A stretch of 20,000 nucleotides of DNA, taken from Prorocentrum cordatum (taxonomy: Eukaryota; Sar; Dinophyceae; Prorocentrales; Prorocentraceae). The DNA is taken from contig CAUYUJ010014763.1 of NCBI GenBank assembly GCA_963575745.1, positions 285,001 to 305,000 on the forward strand. Reading direction: 5' to 3'. The position numbers were made by a program, and so were the translations under genes. Numbering within the stretch: the stretch's first letter is position 1; every line of letters begins with the position of its first letter. The notes beneath the pieces are model-generated. The model had not been told where the DNA came from and ran no database searches. It saw only the letters and a program-made list of their open reading frames with translations. Shown here piece by piece: positions 1-8,190 of this stretch.

Positions 1-39
1 CCTTCGCGCTGTGGGCAGCCCCGCCCGACCGACAAGGTG

Positions 40-101
40 AGGTTATCCGGGGGAGGGGGGCGAGTCCGATAACCTGGTTTATCGCCGGACCATAAACCAG
101 G
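40..101. repeat. Two overlapping inverted repeats
   Basis: AGGTTATC at 40-47 is complementary to GATAACCT at 68-75. CCTGGTTTAT at 73-82 is complementary to ATAAACCAGG at 92-101. The two hairpins share bases 73-75, so only one can form fully at a time. No gene is recognised next to them, so a regulatory role is only a possibility. Confidence 0.6.
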
Positions 102-244
102 CTCGAACTTCTTCCGTAACTCAACAATTACTCAATATGAAAATACTCTCCCTCTTCCCCTGATGGCGTCCGGGTGATGGCCGCGCACCCTCCGCGTACT
201 GTTTTTATTAACACACAGGATCCCCGGGAAATCCCGGGAAACGA

Positions 245-313
245 CTCTCGCTGGGGCGCCGGCGTCATTTTTCCCCAAAATGCTGCTCTCGTTGAGGCGC
301 CGGCCTCATTTCT
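245..313. repeat. Imperfect tandem duplication, 41-bp period
   Basis: The stretch at 245-272 recurs at 286-313 with about 24 of 28 bases matching; both contain GGCGCCGGC and a following TCATTT. No coding function is seen. The rest of 102-436 holds nothing else I can name. Confidence 0.6.
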
Positions 314-436
314 GCTCCCGAATCGTTCCGAATCGTGCTCCCGCTGCATGGCCTCCGTCGTTCAGGATGGCGTTCTCGCCCCAGCGCGGGCCTTTTTCTC
401 GCGCGCCCATCCGCCCGCCCCCACCGCGCCGCCCCG

Positions 437-700
437 CCACCACTACCACCACCACCACCACCACCACCACCACCACCACCACCACCAGCACCACCAGTAC
501 CACCACCACCACAGCACCACCACCACCACCACCAGCACCACCACACCACCATCACCACCACCACCACCACCACCACCACCACCACCACCACCCACCACCA
601 CCACCACCCACCACCACCACCACCACCACCACCACCACCACAACCACGCACACACGCACGCACGCACGCACGTGCACCACCACCCACTACGCACGCGCGC
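437..700. repeat. (CAC)n microsatellite followed by (CACG)n and CG-rich steps
   Basis: About 210 bases of nearly uninterrupted CAC/CCA triplets (437-646) pass into ACGC tetranucleotides (about 647-675) and then a short CG-alternating run. All six frames stay open here and give poly-His, poly-Pro, poly-Thr, poly-Gly, poly-Val and poly-Trp. Those frames are products of the repeat, not genes. Confidence 0.95.
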
Positions 701-828
701 GCGGAGCCACAGGTCCGCTACGACACGCGTCCGCGGATAGAGAAAATCAGCGCCATGGTAAGGGATGGGAGGGAGGGGTAGGACGTCAGATATGACGCGA
801 GCGCACCTAGCTTGCTCCACCCCCCTCC
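701..828 (+). repeat. Dispersed repeat RA, copy 1
   Basis: This ~128-bp block recurs in the same orientation at 16868-16996. Shared landmarks are GACACGCGTCC, then CAGCGCCATGG, then AGGGATGGGAGGGAGGG, then AGCTTGCTCC. Both copies lie next to a GAG/CTC microsatellite: downstream here, upstream in the other copy. No protein family is recognised in either strand. It could be a fragment of a retroposon or other dispersed element. Confidence 0.85.
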
Positions 829-830
829 CC

Positions 831-951
831 AGAGGAGGAGGAGGAGGAGGAGGAGGAGAAGGAGGAGGAGGAGGCGGAGGCGGAGGCAGAGGCGGAGGAG
901 GAGGAGAGGAGGAGGAGGAGGAGGAGGAGGAGGAGGAGGGGAGGAGGAGGA
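831..951. repeat. (GGA)n purine tract
   Basis: About 120 bases of GGA triplets with a few GCGGAG interruptions. It opposes the pyrimidine tract at 1131-1202, so the two could pair in single-stranded form. The open frames over both (poly-Glu, poly-Arg, poly-Gly, poly-Ser) are repeat artefacts. Confidence 0.95.
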
Positions 952-1130
952 TGGGGTGGACGTCGAGGCCCGAGGAGGTCTGGGCCGCTCGCAACCCAGG
1001 GCCGGCTGCACCCCCGCGCGGGGGCGCTCCGGCTCGCGCCGCCGCCGCCGCCGCCGCGGCACCGGGGGGGCGGGGGCGCCCAGGGGCAGTCCCGGCAGGG
1101 AGCCGCCGGGCGGCGTGGGCCCAGGAGGAC

Positions 1131-1202
1131 CCCCCTCCTCCCTCCTCCCTCCTCCCTCCTCCTCCTCCTCCTCCTCCTCCTCCTCCTCCTCCTCCTCCTC
1201 CC
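1131..1202. repeat. (TCC)n pyrimidine tract
   Basis: About 70 bases of CTC/TCC triplets. It is complementary in register to the GGA tract 180 bases upstream. The intervening 952-1130 is GC-rich with a short CCG-triplet run and no gene I can recognise. Confidence 0.95.
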
Positions 1203-1259
1203 AACTCGTCTTCGGACGGCACTGAGGGCCGGCAAAATACGAGTCGGCCGAGCGGGGCC

Positions 1260-1378
1260 GCGAGAAAACCATATCAGTCTTTCTGGCCTCTCTGGGCCCT
1301 TGCTGCCGGCCCTCGAGGGCCGCAGTCAGAGCCCCCGGAGGCAAGGGATAGCGCAAAATCTCCCGTCATGATTTTGTT
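1260..1378 (-). repeat. Repeat family R1, copy a (degenerate, antisense)
   Basis: Read on the minus strand, this carries the R1 landmarks in order: CATGACGGGA near the head, GGCCCTCGAGGGCCGGCA, then AAGGGCCCAGAGAGGCC and an A-rich GAAA segment. It is more diverged than the other copies, so assignment is moderate. It runs straight into the copia fragment at 1376. Confidence 0.5.
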
Positions 1379-1626
1379 CATGGACCGAAGGGGTTTGCGG
1401 GGATTCGTCGAGAGTCTCCTGATCGTATCCTGGGAAGTCGCGTGGTGATGACCTCAAAGATCGACGACAACAGCCAGGAGGTGATTGAGGCGAGGCTGTG
1501 CGGCCAGGGGCTATTCAGACCCTGTTCTACTGCAGCTGGCGCGAGAACGAAAGACGCAATCCCCAAGGTTGTCTCATAATGGAAAAAGGGTCGAATATCA
1601 GCTTGTGGCTTCAGGACGAGCATCGC
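1376..1626 (+). pseudogene. Ty1/copia reverse transcriptase fragment
   Basis: A ~250-bp piece of copia pol homologous to 9328-9571 of the larger element, same strand. It encodes the conserved start of the RT domain: RRESPDRILGSRVVMTSKID, then a frame change, then LLQLARERKTQSP and VEYQLVAS. Downstream RT motifs are absent; similarity stops at about 1626, just before a palindromic element. It keeps a GAGGCGAG segment that is deleted from the larger copy. Both copies share one extra base between Gly-Gln-Gly and Asp-Pro. It is a dead fragment, probably part of a duplicated or older insertion; it cannot make a functional enzyme. Confidence 0.88.
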
Positions 1627-1670
1627 TGAGGGGGTCTGGGGACAAGGGGCCCAGATCTCCCACCATAAGC

Positions 1671-1880
1671 TTTCGGAGGTCCGCGCGGATTTCTTGGATC
1701 GGCGCTGGGTCCCACCCCCGGGGTGAGCGGAGCGCGCCAGGGGCGACGCCAGAGGCGCCTCCAGGGTGGCCCAGCGCCGAGCCAAGAAATCCGCGCGGAC
1801 CTGCGACAATCTGTCTCTGCCGGTCTTTGTTCTTCGACACGGACCCGAATCTCTGACGGTCTTTGGGATCCAAGCGCCGC
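1671..1880 (+). mobile_element. Palindromic element family P, copy 1
   Basis: Perfect 20-bp inverted arms start GGTCCGCGCGG (1678-1697) and end CCGCGCGGACC (1782-1801). They extend to 32 bp (1678-1709 / 1770-1801) with two mismatches. The interior holds a second inverted pair (GGCGACGCC, 3-nt gap, GGCGCCTCC). A ~75-bp AT-richer tail after the right arm resembles the tails of the copies near 14.4 and 17.4 kb, for example TTCTTCGACACGG here. No coding capacity. It could be a foldback/MITE-like element or an introner-type element; superfamily unknown. Confidence 0.85.
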
Positions 1881-2281
1881 GTTTCTCATATCGATAGTTT
1901 TTGCCCCACTTCGGGCCCCGGGACCCTCTCACCGGTCGGTGCGGCCCGAGAGATGCCCTACGGCCCTACGGCTCCAGACGCACTTTCCCACGACGTTGTA
2001 TCTGTTTCGCGACGCGGGATCTCACGGATGTGCTCTGTTCATTCCTGGCGTTTCTCCTCGGTTTCAATCTCCAATCCTCCAGGGTCCGTCAGCGGGCTCC
2101 CGGGACCATAAGATACAGTTTTACCCTGACCCCAACAAGTTGAAATACGTAGCACCCCGCATTTGAGGATGAGAGCGAGGGGGCGGCGGTGACGTCGGCA
2201 GTCCGCGAGGCTCTGAAGAAGCCAGCCGCAGGCGCCTAATTTTTACAAATCATACACCGAGCCCGCCGCAGGCGCCGATTT
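1881..2281. other. No gene recognised
   Basis: No recognisable protein or RNA. CCGCAGGCGCC occurs twice about 40 bases apart near 2225-2275, just upstream of the minisatellite. Short overlapping open frames on both strands show no family signature. Confidence 0.6.
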
Positions 2282-2501
2282 TCGCGGGTGGGTCGCGGGT
2301 GGGTCGCGGGTGGATCGCGGGTGGGTGGCGGGCCAAGTTGCGGGTGGGTCGCGGAGGGTGGCGGGTGGGTCGCGGGTAGGTCGCGAACGGGTCGCGCGGT
2401 GGGTCGCGGGTGGGTCGCGGGTCGGCCGCGGGCTGGGTCGCGGGTGGGTCGCGGGTGGGTCGCGGGAGGGTCGCGGGTGGATCGCAGGCCGGGTCGCCGG
2501 G
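2282..2501. repeat. 11-bp minisatellite, about 20 units
   Basis: Tandem units of TCGCGGGTGGG with scattered substitutions. The 11-base period is not a multiple of three, so every frame reads the same alternating peptides (for example repeated Arg-Asp-Pro-Pro on the minus strand); those frames are artefacts. The G-rich strand has closely spaced GGG runs and could form G-quadruplexes. Confidence 0.93.
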
Positions 2502-2822
2502 GGAACGACGGAAAAACAAATACAATAACAAGCAGAGTCCGCGCCGCGGAACCCCAATTCAGCCACGCACCGAGGGTCAGTGCATGACCGTTCTGACTTG
2601 CATGGGTTGGGAGGGGGGGGGAGGCCCGATTGGAAAACTGGACTTCACCCAAGTCGGGACTCGGTTACATGCCTTTTCGGCCCAGCGTTGTTTTACAAGG
2701 AGGCGGAAGGGTGATAGGGGGGAGGGGGAAACGCCATGCAGGTAAACTTGCCTGGTTCTGGCGTCAAGCGTGCCCTGAATTGATCCCAGAAAAACTGTCC
2801 CAGGAAAGGGGTCGTACCCATC
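2502..2822. other. No gene recognised
   Basis: No recognised gene or repeat. It includes a short run of nine to ten G at about 2612 and another G-rich stretch near 2715. It lies just upstream of the candidate 5' LTR of the copia element. Confidence 0.6.
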
Positions 2823-2973
2823 TGAGGGTCCTTGGGTGAGGTGGGCATACATGTGCATGACAGGGAGTAGCACGTGCTGGTGGGAGTAGCAAGTGCTGGT
2901 GCTTACGCAAACATTTCGGCCCGGTTCCAGGCAGAAAAGGTGCGCCCGCCGGCGCGCCCGCGGGGGATCTGCA
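2823..2973 (+). repeat. Candidate 5' LTR remnant of the copia element
   Basis: A 151-bp block starting TGAGGGTCCT and ending GGATCTGCA. It recurs in the same orientation at 11498-11618, downstream of the RNase H end. Shared blocks include ACATGTGCA, ATTTCGGCCCGG and GGTGCGCCC, the last ~60 bases at roughly 83% identity. TG...CA termini and flanking of a gag-pol region support LTRs. Against this, I see no clear primer-binding site, no strong polypurine tract and no matching 5-bp target duplication. This copy holds a 19-bp tandem duplication (2864-2901) not present in the other. The alternative is an unrelated dispersed repeat. Confidence 0.5.
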
Positions 2974-3093
2974 TTGCGAGCGCGCAGCTGGTTGTCTCTT
3001 GCAGGTGCAAGAGCGGACGAGGCTGAGGTCAGTGCCCACTTCTGTATCTTCAGCAACTGGACTTGTGTACTGTGGTTCAGATACCACGGACAA

Positions 3094-3959
3094 ATGGACT
3101 CTGGAGGCGGCAGAGGTGGTGGTGCGCGTGGTTTCTCTGGCTCGGGCTCGGAGGCGAGTAAAGATTATCGCTCGTGGCGAAAGTGCGCTGTGCAGCGAGC
3201 GCGTGGACTATCACCTGAAGCAATGGGACCTCTTCTTTTTCACTCTACTCGCTGATGTGGCAGCGCGTGCGGTTAAGACGATCGACATCGATGAGCTAGA
3301 GGCTGCTGAGGGGAAGGTCAAATCTTGGCCATCCTAGACAAGAAATGTCCAAACCTTGCTGCCCATAATCGTTCTGGCGAGGCTCTCACCGAGATGATCG
3401 GTTTGAAGGTTGCCAGGGGCGAGACCATGGTTCAGTTCTACGGTCGTGGACGTGCATCCTCCTCTCGCGGCGACGCTGAGGGGCCCCATTGCCATCGATG
3501 GCGAAGGGCTTCCTGCTGCTCATGGGAGCACAGCTGTCGTCGTCATGTTGCAGTTATGTTGGCAGCATCTGAGAAGTTGCACCAAAAGAGCGAAATTGCC
3601 CAGGCCTTGAGAACTAACGGTCCCATTGACTAAGGATCAGGTCGCCATTCTGGTGTCAACGATTTTGTGGAGACCGAAAACGACGAGAATGTCATAGGTG
3701 ACGAGATTGACGCTTTGATTGCTACCGAGCCGTGTCAATCAGAAGGGACGATCGATGAGCCGGAGGCGTTGCAAACATTGGTCGAACAGAAAGAGCAGCA
3801 ACCAAAGATCTCGAAGGCGCAGTTGCCACGAGGCTTTGGCCCGAAGGTTGGATATCCCCGTAGAGACTGCAAGAAACCGAGAAGCCCGAGACCGTTTCAA
3901 GCTAAACCACCGCCGACGCACGTGCTGTACGTGAACAGGCTGGTGACGACGCGGACAAA
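3094..3959 (+). pseudogene. gag: Ty1/copia gag remnant
   Basis: Gag would form the virus-like particle and bind RNA. From an ATG at 3094 a Gly-rich leader is followed by DYRSWRK, typical of the copia gag core. The core continues in other frames: LADVAARAVKTIDIDELEAA (about 3240-3300), then LDKKCPNLAAHNRSGEAL and LKVARGETMVQFYGR (about 3335-3445). A TAA at 3631-3633 breaks the frame. Near 3845-3880 KVGYPRRDCKKP looks like half of a CCHC zinc knuckle with the His replaced by Tyr and the first Cys pair lost. At least two frameshifts and one stop make it dead. The protease remnant follows directly. Confidence 0.72.
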
Positions 3960-4478
3960 ATGTCAGCAATGATGGTAAAGGAGGAGTCAGACGACAAGGT
4001 CAGCGACATATGCCACTACTATTTGGAGATGCTGGATTCGTGGTTTGAACAGGCGAACGTCGCCTATCAGCAGCCGTGCCAGGACGCTCACGACACCGAG
4101 GTGTTGAGCTCTTCTCATAATGTTGGGCATGGTATGTTGGACACGAGATGTGGTCTAGATTTGACTGGTGAAGAAACGTTGGATGAACATCGAGAGGCCA
4201 TGGACAAGGCCGGCCTGACCATCACGGAGTTACCCCATACGAAACCCATCGCGTATACGATGAGATCAGTCCGGCACGTGGAACTGAAGTTCCGTACAAG
4301 TGGACGGAAGATCAATTTTCGATTGTACGTCATCGCTGGCGCGGCCCCTCTGCTGCTCAGTAAGCCGATGTTGAAAGGACTGGGCGCGGTTATTGACACA
4401 GTGCGCGATCAGGTGACCTTCGAGAAGTTGGGTGTGACGGTACAGCTGTGGGAAGCAAGGCGTGGCCACTGCCGGTGA
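3960..4478 (+). pseudogene. Ty1/copia aspartic protease remnant
   Basis: A 172-codon open frame, the longest intact piece of the element. It contains the retropepsin pattern of copia polyproteins: a catalytic loop reading GMLDTRCG at about residues 58-65, where the active Asp-Thr-Gly has become Asp-Thr-Arg. Then comes a beta-rich body ending in the hydrophobic-Gly-Ala segment (APLLLSKPMLKGLGAVIDT, about residues 129-147) typical of the second half of the fold. The protease would have cut Gag-Pol. Loss of the Gly next to the catalytic Asp predicts inactivity. The start ATG is simply the first in the open stretch; the original was part of a polyprotein. GC content is visibly lower than in the flanking DNA. 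Confidence 0.85.
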
Positions 4479-4639
4479 CATCTATGTGAGTTGAGAAATG
4501 AGACGGAGCAGCTGGTGTCCACCCAGGAGGTCGGGGCGTCCGAAGCTTTTCTGACAGAGGCTGCGGAGGCCACGGCTGGCCTTCGCAGGGCAGGGCCGGA
4601 TCCTTCAGGTCGACGAAAGCGATGGCGACACTTCCGAAT

Positions 4640-5292
4640 GCTCCCAGGCTGGAGTCACTGAGATCCTATGTCGACGGGACCGGGAAATTCAGAAGAAATA
4701 TTTCGACCTTCTGGTCACTACCCACAAAGGAAGGCCGAAGTGTTGGGAACTTTCCTCGACGCCACGGCTGCACCCTCAACTGGTCGAGATGTACTTTCAG
4801 GGTGTGGAATCTTTTTGGTATCAAAACTGGACGGGGCGCGTCAGTAGCTGAGAACCAACGGGATATTGTCAAGCGTATTGCTGCTGAGAGGCTTAATATT
4901 GTGAGGATCTTACAACCGTGCAAAATGTTTTCCGTCCTTCAAAGGCTGACGCCAGAAAGCCGCCGCCGCGGTCCTGCCACGTATTATCAAGATGCGAATC
5001 GTGCAATCGGTGTCTCGCCTGTCGGTGTTCGAGTGGGTCGTCCGGTGCAGGCTTAGGGTGTCATAGTTCTTCGAGGTTCCGATAGCGGTAACAGCATGGG
5101 ACGTACCAAGGCTGGATCGTTTCTGTCCTGGTGTTTATTGGGTGTCGGCGTCAGGCTGCCACGTGGGCGTTCAAGCTACAGCATCAGGAGCGCGTCTTCA
5201 GACGACATGGAGCTTTGCGACAAATTGGGAGGTGTTGACATGGGCCCTGTGAGCGAATGTAGAAATGATTATCTTTCGCTGGTCGGCCTGTA
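4640..5292 (+). pseudogene. C5-methyltransferase-like domain of the copia element, N-terminal part
   Basis: Between protease and integrase lies a domain that resembles the Cys-loop class of DNA cytosine methyltransferases. In one frame PKCWELFLDATAAP (about 4735-4775) matches the usual start, 'WELF..G', corresponding to methyltransferase motif I. In another frame, SVAENQRDIVKRIAAERLN is followed by PCKMFSVLQRLTPESRRR (about 4845-4970); PCxxFS corresponds to motif IV, with the catalytic Cys present. A weaker segment with MELCDKLGGVD (5206-5240) fits the domain's middle. I recall such domains in dinoflagellate copia polyproteins; the enzymatic role is unproven. The domain is frameshifted and is interrupted at about 5293. 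Confidence 0.62.
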
Positions 5293-6334
5293 GATTTTAA
5301 TTTACTGGCCCTCATGTCCAAATTATCGCCGATCGCGATGAGGCCGACATCTCTGCGCGACGCGACGCCAACTGTGCGAATCGACCGAGCTTGCGATTTG
5401 AAGGAGCGCCCAGCAGGCGTCGCACGACAGTTGGACACCATGACCCGCCGCCTGCAGGAAACCCTTCAAGCGCCAATGGCGCTCTCTGGGCGGCCGGGGA
5501 TTGCGGGGGGTTCCACGTCGGCCTGAACGCGCCGACAAACGACCCTGGGCGCCTGGCGAAACCCGCATCCCCAATGCGTCGCCGAGACGTCTCCACGAGC
5601 TTCCTCATCGACGCAAGTGGGCCCAATAGCTCCACGGGGTCCTCGGGGGAGCCAATGGGAAAACCCGAGGAAGAGCGCGCCAGGCCCCGAGAGACGCCCG
5701 ATACGCCCTAGAGCGAGCCCCCCGCAGAAGCACGCAAAGAACCACTCGCATCCGCCCCGGACAAAGACGCAACCCAGACCCGCGACCAGTGAAATGAAAG
5801 ATTTTGCTGTTTTGGGCCACCCAAAACAACGCAATCTTTCATTTCACCGATCCGGCCTGGCGGGGGTTCCAGGGGCGGACGCCGCGCGCGCCCTGAGGCG
5901 GCGGGCCGGACGACGCAGGGCCGCGCCCTCGCTCGAGCGCGCGCGCGCCGATCTGCGGCGCGGCGCGCGCAGTCCTGCGCCTGAGGCCTGCGGAGATTAA
6001 CGGCGCGCGCATCCGTTTGGGCATGAAGATGCCCGTCGACATTGCTGGGCAGCCTTGACATGCGCGCTGATTGAACGGGATCAAGCCGCGGCTATATAGG
6101 CACATGCGGCCTCAATGTCTGTGCGGGGGCCGCTCGAACCAACCGAAGGGCCGTTGCATCGCGCATCGCGTCGCGTTCCATCAATAAATGAAAATGCCTC
6201 TACAGCGCGCGCGTCGTCCTCGAAGAGCCCAGCAGCATCTTGCGATGGCCGCGCTCGCTTGGCTTGCGCGTTCCACGGAGGCAGCGGGCAGCGAAACGAA
6301 GAGCGCGCCGTGAAATAATTCAATTAAGCGTCTG
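5293..6334. mobile_element. GC-rich insertion inside the retroelement
   Basis: The retroelement's coding similarity stops near 5290 and resumes near 6335 within the same domain, so the ~1.04 kb between is best read as inserted DNA. It is much richer in GC, with CG-alternating runs near 5935-5980. It holds the long palindrome at 5786-5850 and a TATATA at about 6092. No transposase or other gene is recognised. Insertion ends and any target duplication are not defined; an imperfect ~25-bp direct repeat (5771-5796 and 6334-6360) marks one possible pair of junctions for its right half. Confidence 0.5.
5786..5850. repeat. Near-perfect palindrome
   Basis: GTGAAATGAAAGATT (5789-5803) pairs with AATCTTTCATTTCAC (5833-5847). 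Pairing resumes toward the centre with GTTTTGGG (5809-5816) and CCCAAAAC (5820-5827) around a 3-base loop. It may be a small foldback element in its own right. It sits in the GC-rich insertion. Confidence 0.85.
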
Positions 6335-6555
6335 CGATCCCAAACCCAAGCAACCAGTGAAATATACATATTTCTGGCCCCGAGAATGTGCAGTTGTGGT
6401 CATGAGCACCAGCCTTGCGCAGGTAACTCGGGAGGGGTGAAGCGGAGCGACCTGTCTCAGAAGTATCGAAAACAATTGGTGCAAGATGTGGTAGATGGCT
6501 TTCTGTTGCACGTGCCAGTGGACGAGGTCAAGGCGCGCGATCATTCTCGAGCGCG
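6335..6555 (+). pseudogene. C5-methyltransferase-like domain, C-terminal part
   Basis: Retroelement coding resumes here in a different frame. TSEIYIFLAPRMCSCGHEHQ is followed by LSQKYRKQLVQDVVDGFLLH. The pattern Cys-x-Gly-His-x-His, a short linker, then Tyr-x-x-x-Leu-x-x-x-Val matches the end of the same methyltransferase-like domain as I remember it from dinoflagellate copia polyproteins. The strong match of order and spacing with the N-terminal half suggests one domain split by the 5293-6334 insertion. After about 6555 the reading becomes GC-rich and unrecognisable. Confidence 0.5.
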
Positions 6556-7433
6556 AAAGATACCCGTTCCCTTACCTAGGCGGGGTGGCGTGGGGCGGGG
6601 GGGGCGATGCCCCGCAGCCAACGGTGGTTGCACAAGTGCAGGTGCGACGGCACATGGTGCATTACAGGGCGCTGTCTTCTCCAGGCATTCGCTGGCAACG
6701 AAGGCGCGTGCGTTCCAATCGGCAGAGCGGCCGACCGCGCATGGGTCGCTCTCGGGGGCTTGACTGGCCCGCTCGGAGGTGGGCCCACGAAGGCGCACAA
6801 TCAATCGTTTGGGGCTCGACGCGCAAAATGCGTCCTGGGTTCCCGGGGCGATGCAATCCCGCGCTCGCCCCGAACGCCCGGGGCCCGGAACGCCAGGCGC
6901 GGTCGCCGGGAGCTGCCCCCTGGAAAACCCGCCTGGCGCCCACAGCTAGGTCCGGGCACGTGTCGGGGGGTGCCGTCGCCGACTCGCGTTGATGGTGCCC
7001 CCAGGGACATGCCCGCGCCGCGGTTCCCAAGAGCTCTCCCGAACGCGGCCGCAGCGGCCCCCGGGGGAGCGCGGCATTGAAAAGACGCTCCTGCGGGCAG
7101 ACCCAAACGCAACGGGGCGGTGGTGCCTGTCCCCAAATGGGACAGGCACCACCACTCCAATGCTGTTCTATGTCCCACGGAACCCCCGATGCCCCCAGGC
7201 GTCCCTGACGCAAACCAGGGCATGACGCTGCCATCAAATAACCAGTCATTCAGCGTGTCGTTGCGTCCTGACGCGCGGATGCTGAACCAGCGCGCACGCG
7301 GCAGGCTGATCTGGCGCAGTGGCAAGCGCCCAATCCAGCGGACGGCCCTTTCCACCCTGGCCGCCCCCCGATCCTGGGCAAGGGCACATGCGTTTAGGAT
7401 CCAAGTTCTCACTGCGGAAACTACGGGGGAATA
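6556..7433. other. GC-rich block without recognised genes, possible second insertion
   Basis: No retroelement motif is recognised here although the block separates the methyltransferase-like domain from the integrase zinc finger. Composition is strongly GC-rich, with a G run near 6590-6605. Part of it may be decayed native linker and part inserted DNA. A perfect 15-bp hairpin lies at 7119-7153. Overlapping open frames on both strands show no family signature. Confidence 0.45.
7119..7153. repeat. Perfect 15-bp hairpin
   Basis: GGTGGTGCCTGTCCC (7119-7133) and GGGACAGGCACCACC (7139-7153) are exact complements around a 5-base loop. GCCTGTCCC/GGGACAGGC resembles the terminal repeats of the MITE family at 8191 and 12517, so it may be a collapsed relic of that family. 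No downstream U-run or gene suggests a terminator. Confidence 0.8.
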
Positions 7434-8190
7434 ATGTGTCAAGAGATGCCGCCTGGGTTTGAGAATATGCTGCGTCGTTTGCTCTCCAATCTCGGGCATC
7501 GGAATAATAATGAGGACGTGATCCGGGTGATGAAGCACGCGAATGCTAGCGGTATGGTTATCCGAGCTGCACGGTGATTCCAGTGATCAGTATGCGATGG
7601 CAAGAAGCAGCCTAAGATGGCCCGCGTGGCTGCGCTGCTAACCTCGGGGGCACCGCTGAGACTGCTCGGGGTGAACGTGAAGGAGCTGCGATGTTGCGCG
7701 CCAGCCCTGAAGGTGAAGTCTCTGAACGCACTATGGATCTCAAATACATGGCAGCAGATGCCACCTTGATTTGAGACGGAAGCTGGCGAGGATTCTTGTC
7801 GTGGTCTGCACGAACCACGTCATGGACCAAACCCGGCGGGCCCCGCGGGTTATTCGACCCGATGCGAGACAAGTCAGTTGCGGACAGAAGTTCATGGATT
7901 ACCTGGACAGCCAAAGCATTGAAACGCACGATGCCGCCGGCGAGGCCCATGAACAGATAGGTCGCGCGGAACGTCATGGGCAGCACTTCGGCATGTTCCA
8001 CAATATCCGTGATCAGCGCGCGCCCCATGCCAAAGAACGATGGATGTTACATGCCGGGATGCTGCGGCGGTTGCAAAGAACTCGTTGACGAGAGAGCGCG
8101 GATACTCTCCAAAGCTCCTCGCGATGGGTCATAACCCAGAAGAAGTGCCTACCGATCTGCTGAAAGGGTTGTGTGACTGCGCGGCAAGTG
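7434..8190 (+). pseudogene. Ty1/copia integrase, zinc-binding and catalytic core remnant
   Basis: Integrase joins element cDNA to the host chromosome. The HHCC zinc-binding region starts at 7434: LSNLGHRNNNEDVIRVMKHA, then VCDGKKQPKMARVAAL. The first His and one Cys of the usual set are lost, and TGA stops lie at 7575 and 7584. The catalytic core follows: LLGVNVKEL, whose Asn (7674-7676) replaces the first catalytic Asp; VIRPD with Asp at 7861-7863; FMDYLDSQSIETHDAAGEAH; and GRAERHG with the catalytic Glu at 7969-7971. After a frame change near 8075, GYSPKLLAMGHNPEEVPTDL runs to the MITE insertion at 8190. At least two frameshifts and three stops make it nonfunctional. Confidence 0.88.

Noticed and set aside
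174-795. Open frames with poly-His, poly-Pro, poly-Thr or poly-Gly across the CAC tract
   Set aside because: All six frames are open because of the triplet repeat; no non-repeat domain is present.
718-1448. Glu-, Arg-, Ser- and Gly-rich open frames over the GGA/TCC tracts
   Set aside because: Artefacts of the microsatellites; flanking sequence is dispersed repeat.
2282-2501. CRISPR array
   Set aside because: The units are contiguous 11-mers with no spacers, and no cas genes or prokaryotic context exist.
2243-2652. Proteins of repeated Pro-Arg-Pro-Thr-Arg-Asp type
   Set aside because: Produced in several frames by the 11-bp minisatellite; the period is not a multiple of three.
5293-6334. 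A cellular promoter or gene from the TATATA at about 6092
   Set aside because: No supported coding frame follows, and the motif alone is weak evidence, especially in a dinoflagellate-like genome where TATA boxes are not typical.
7119-7153. Rho-independent terminator
   Set aside because: No T run follows the stem and the genome is eukaryotic.
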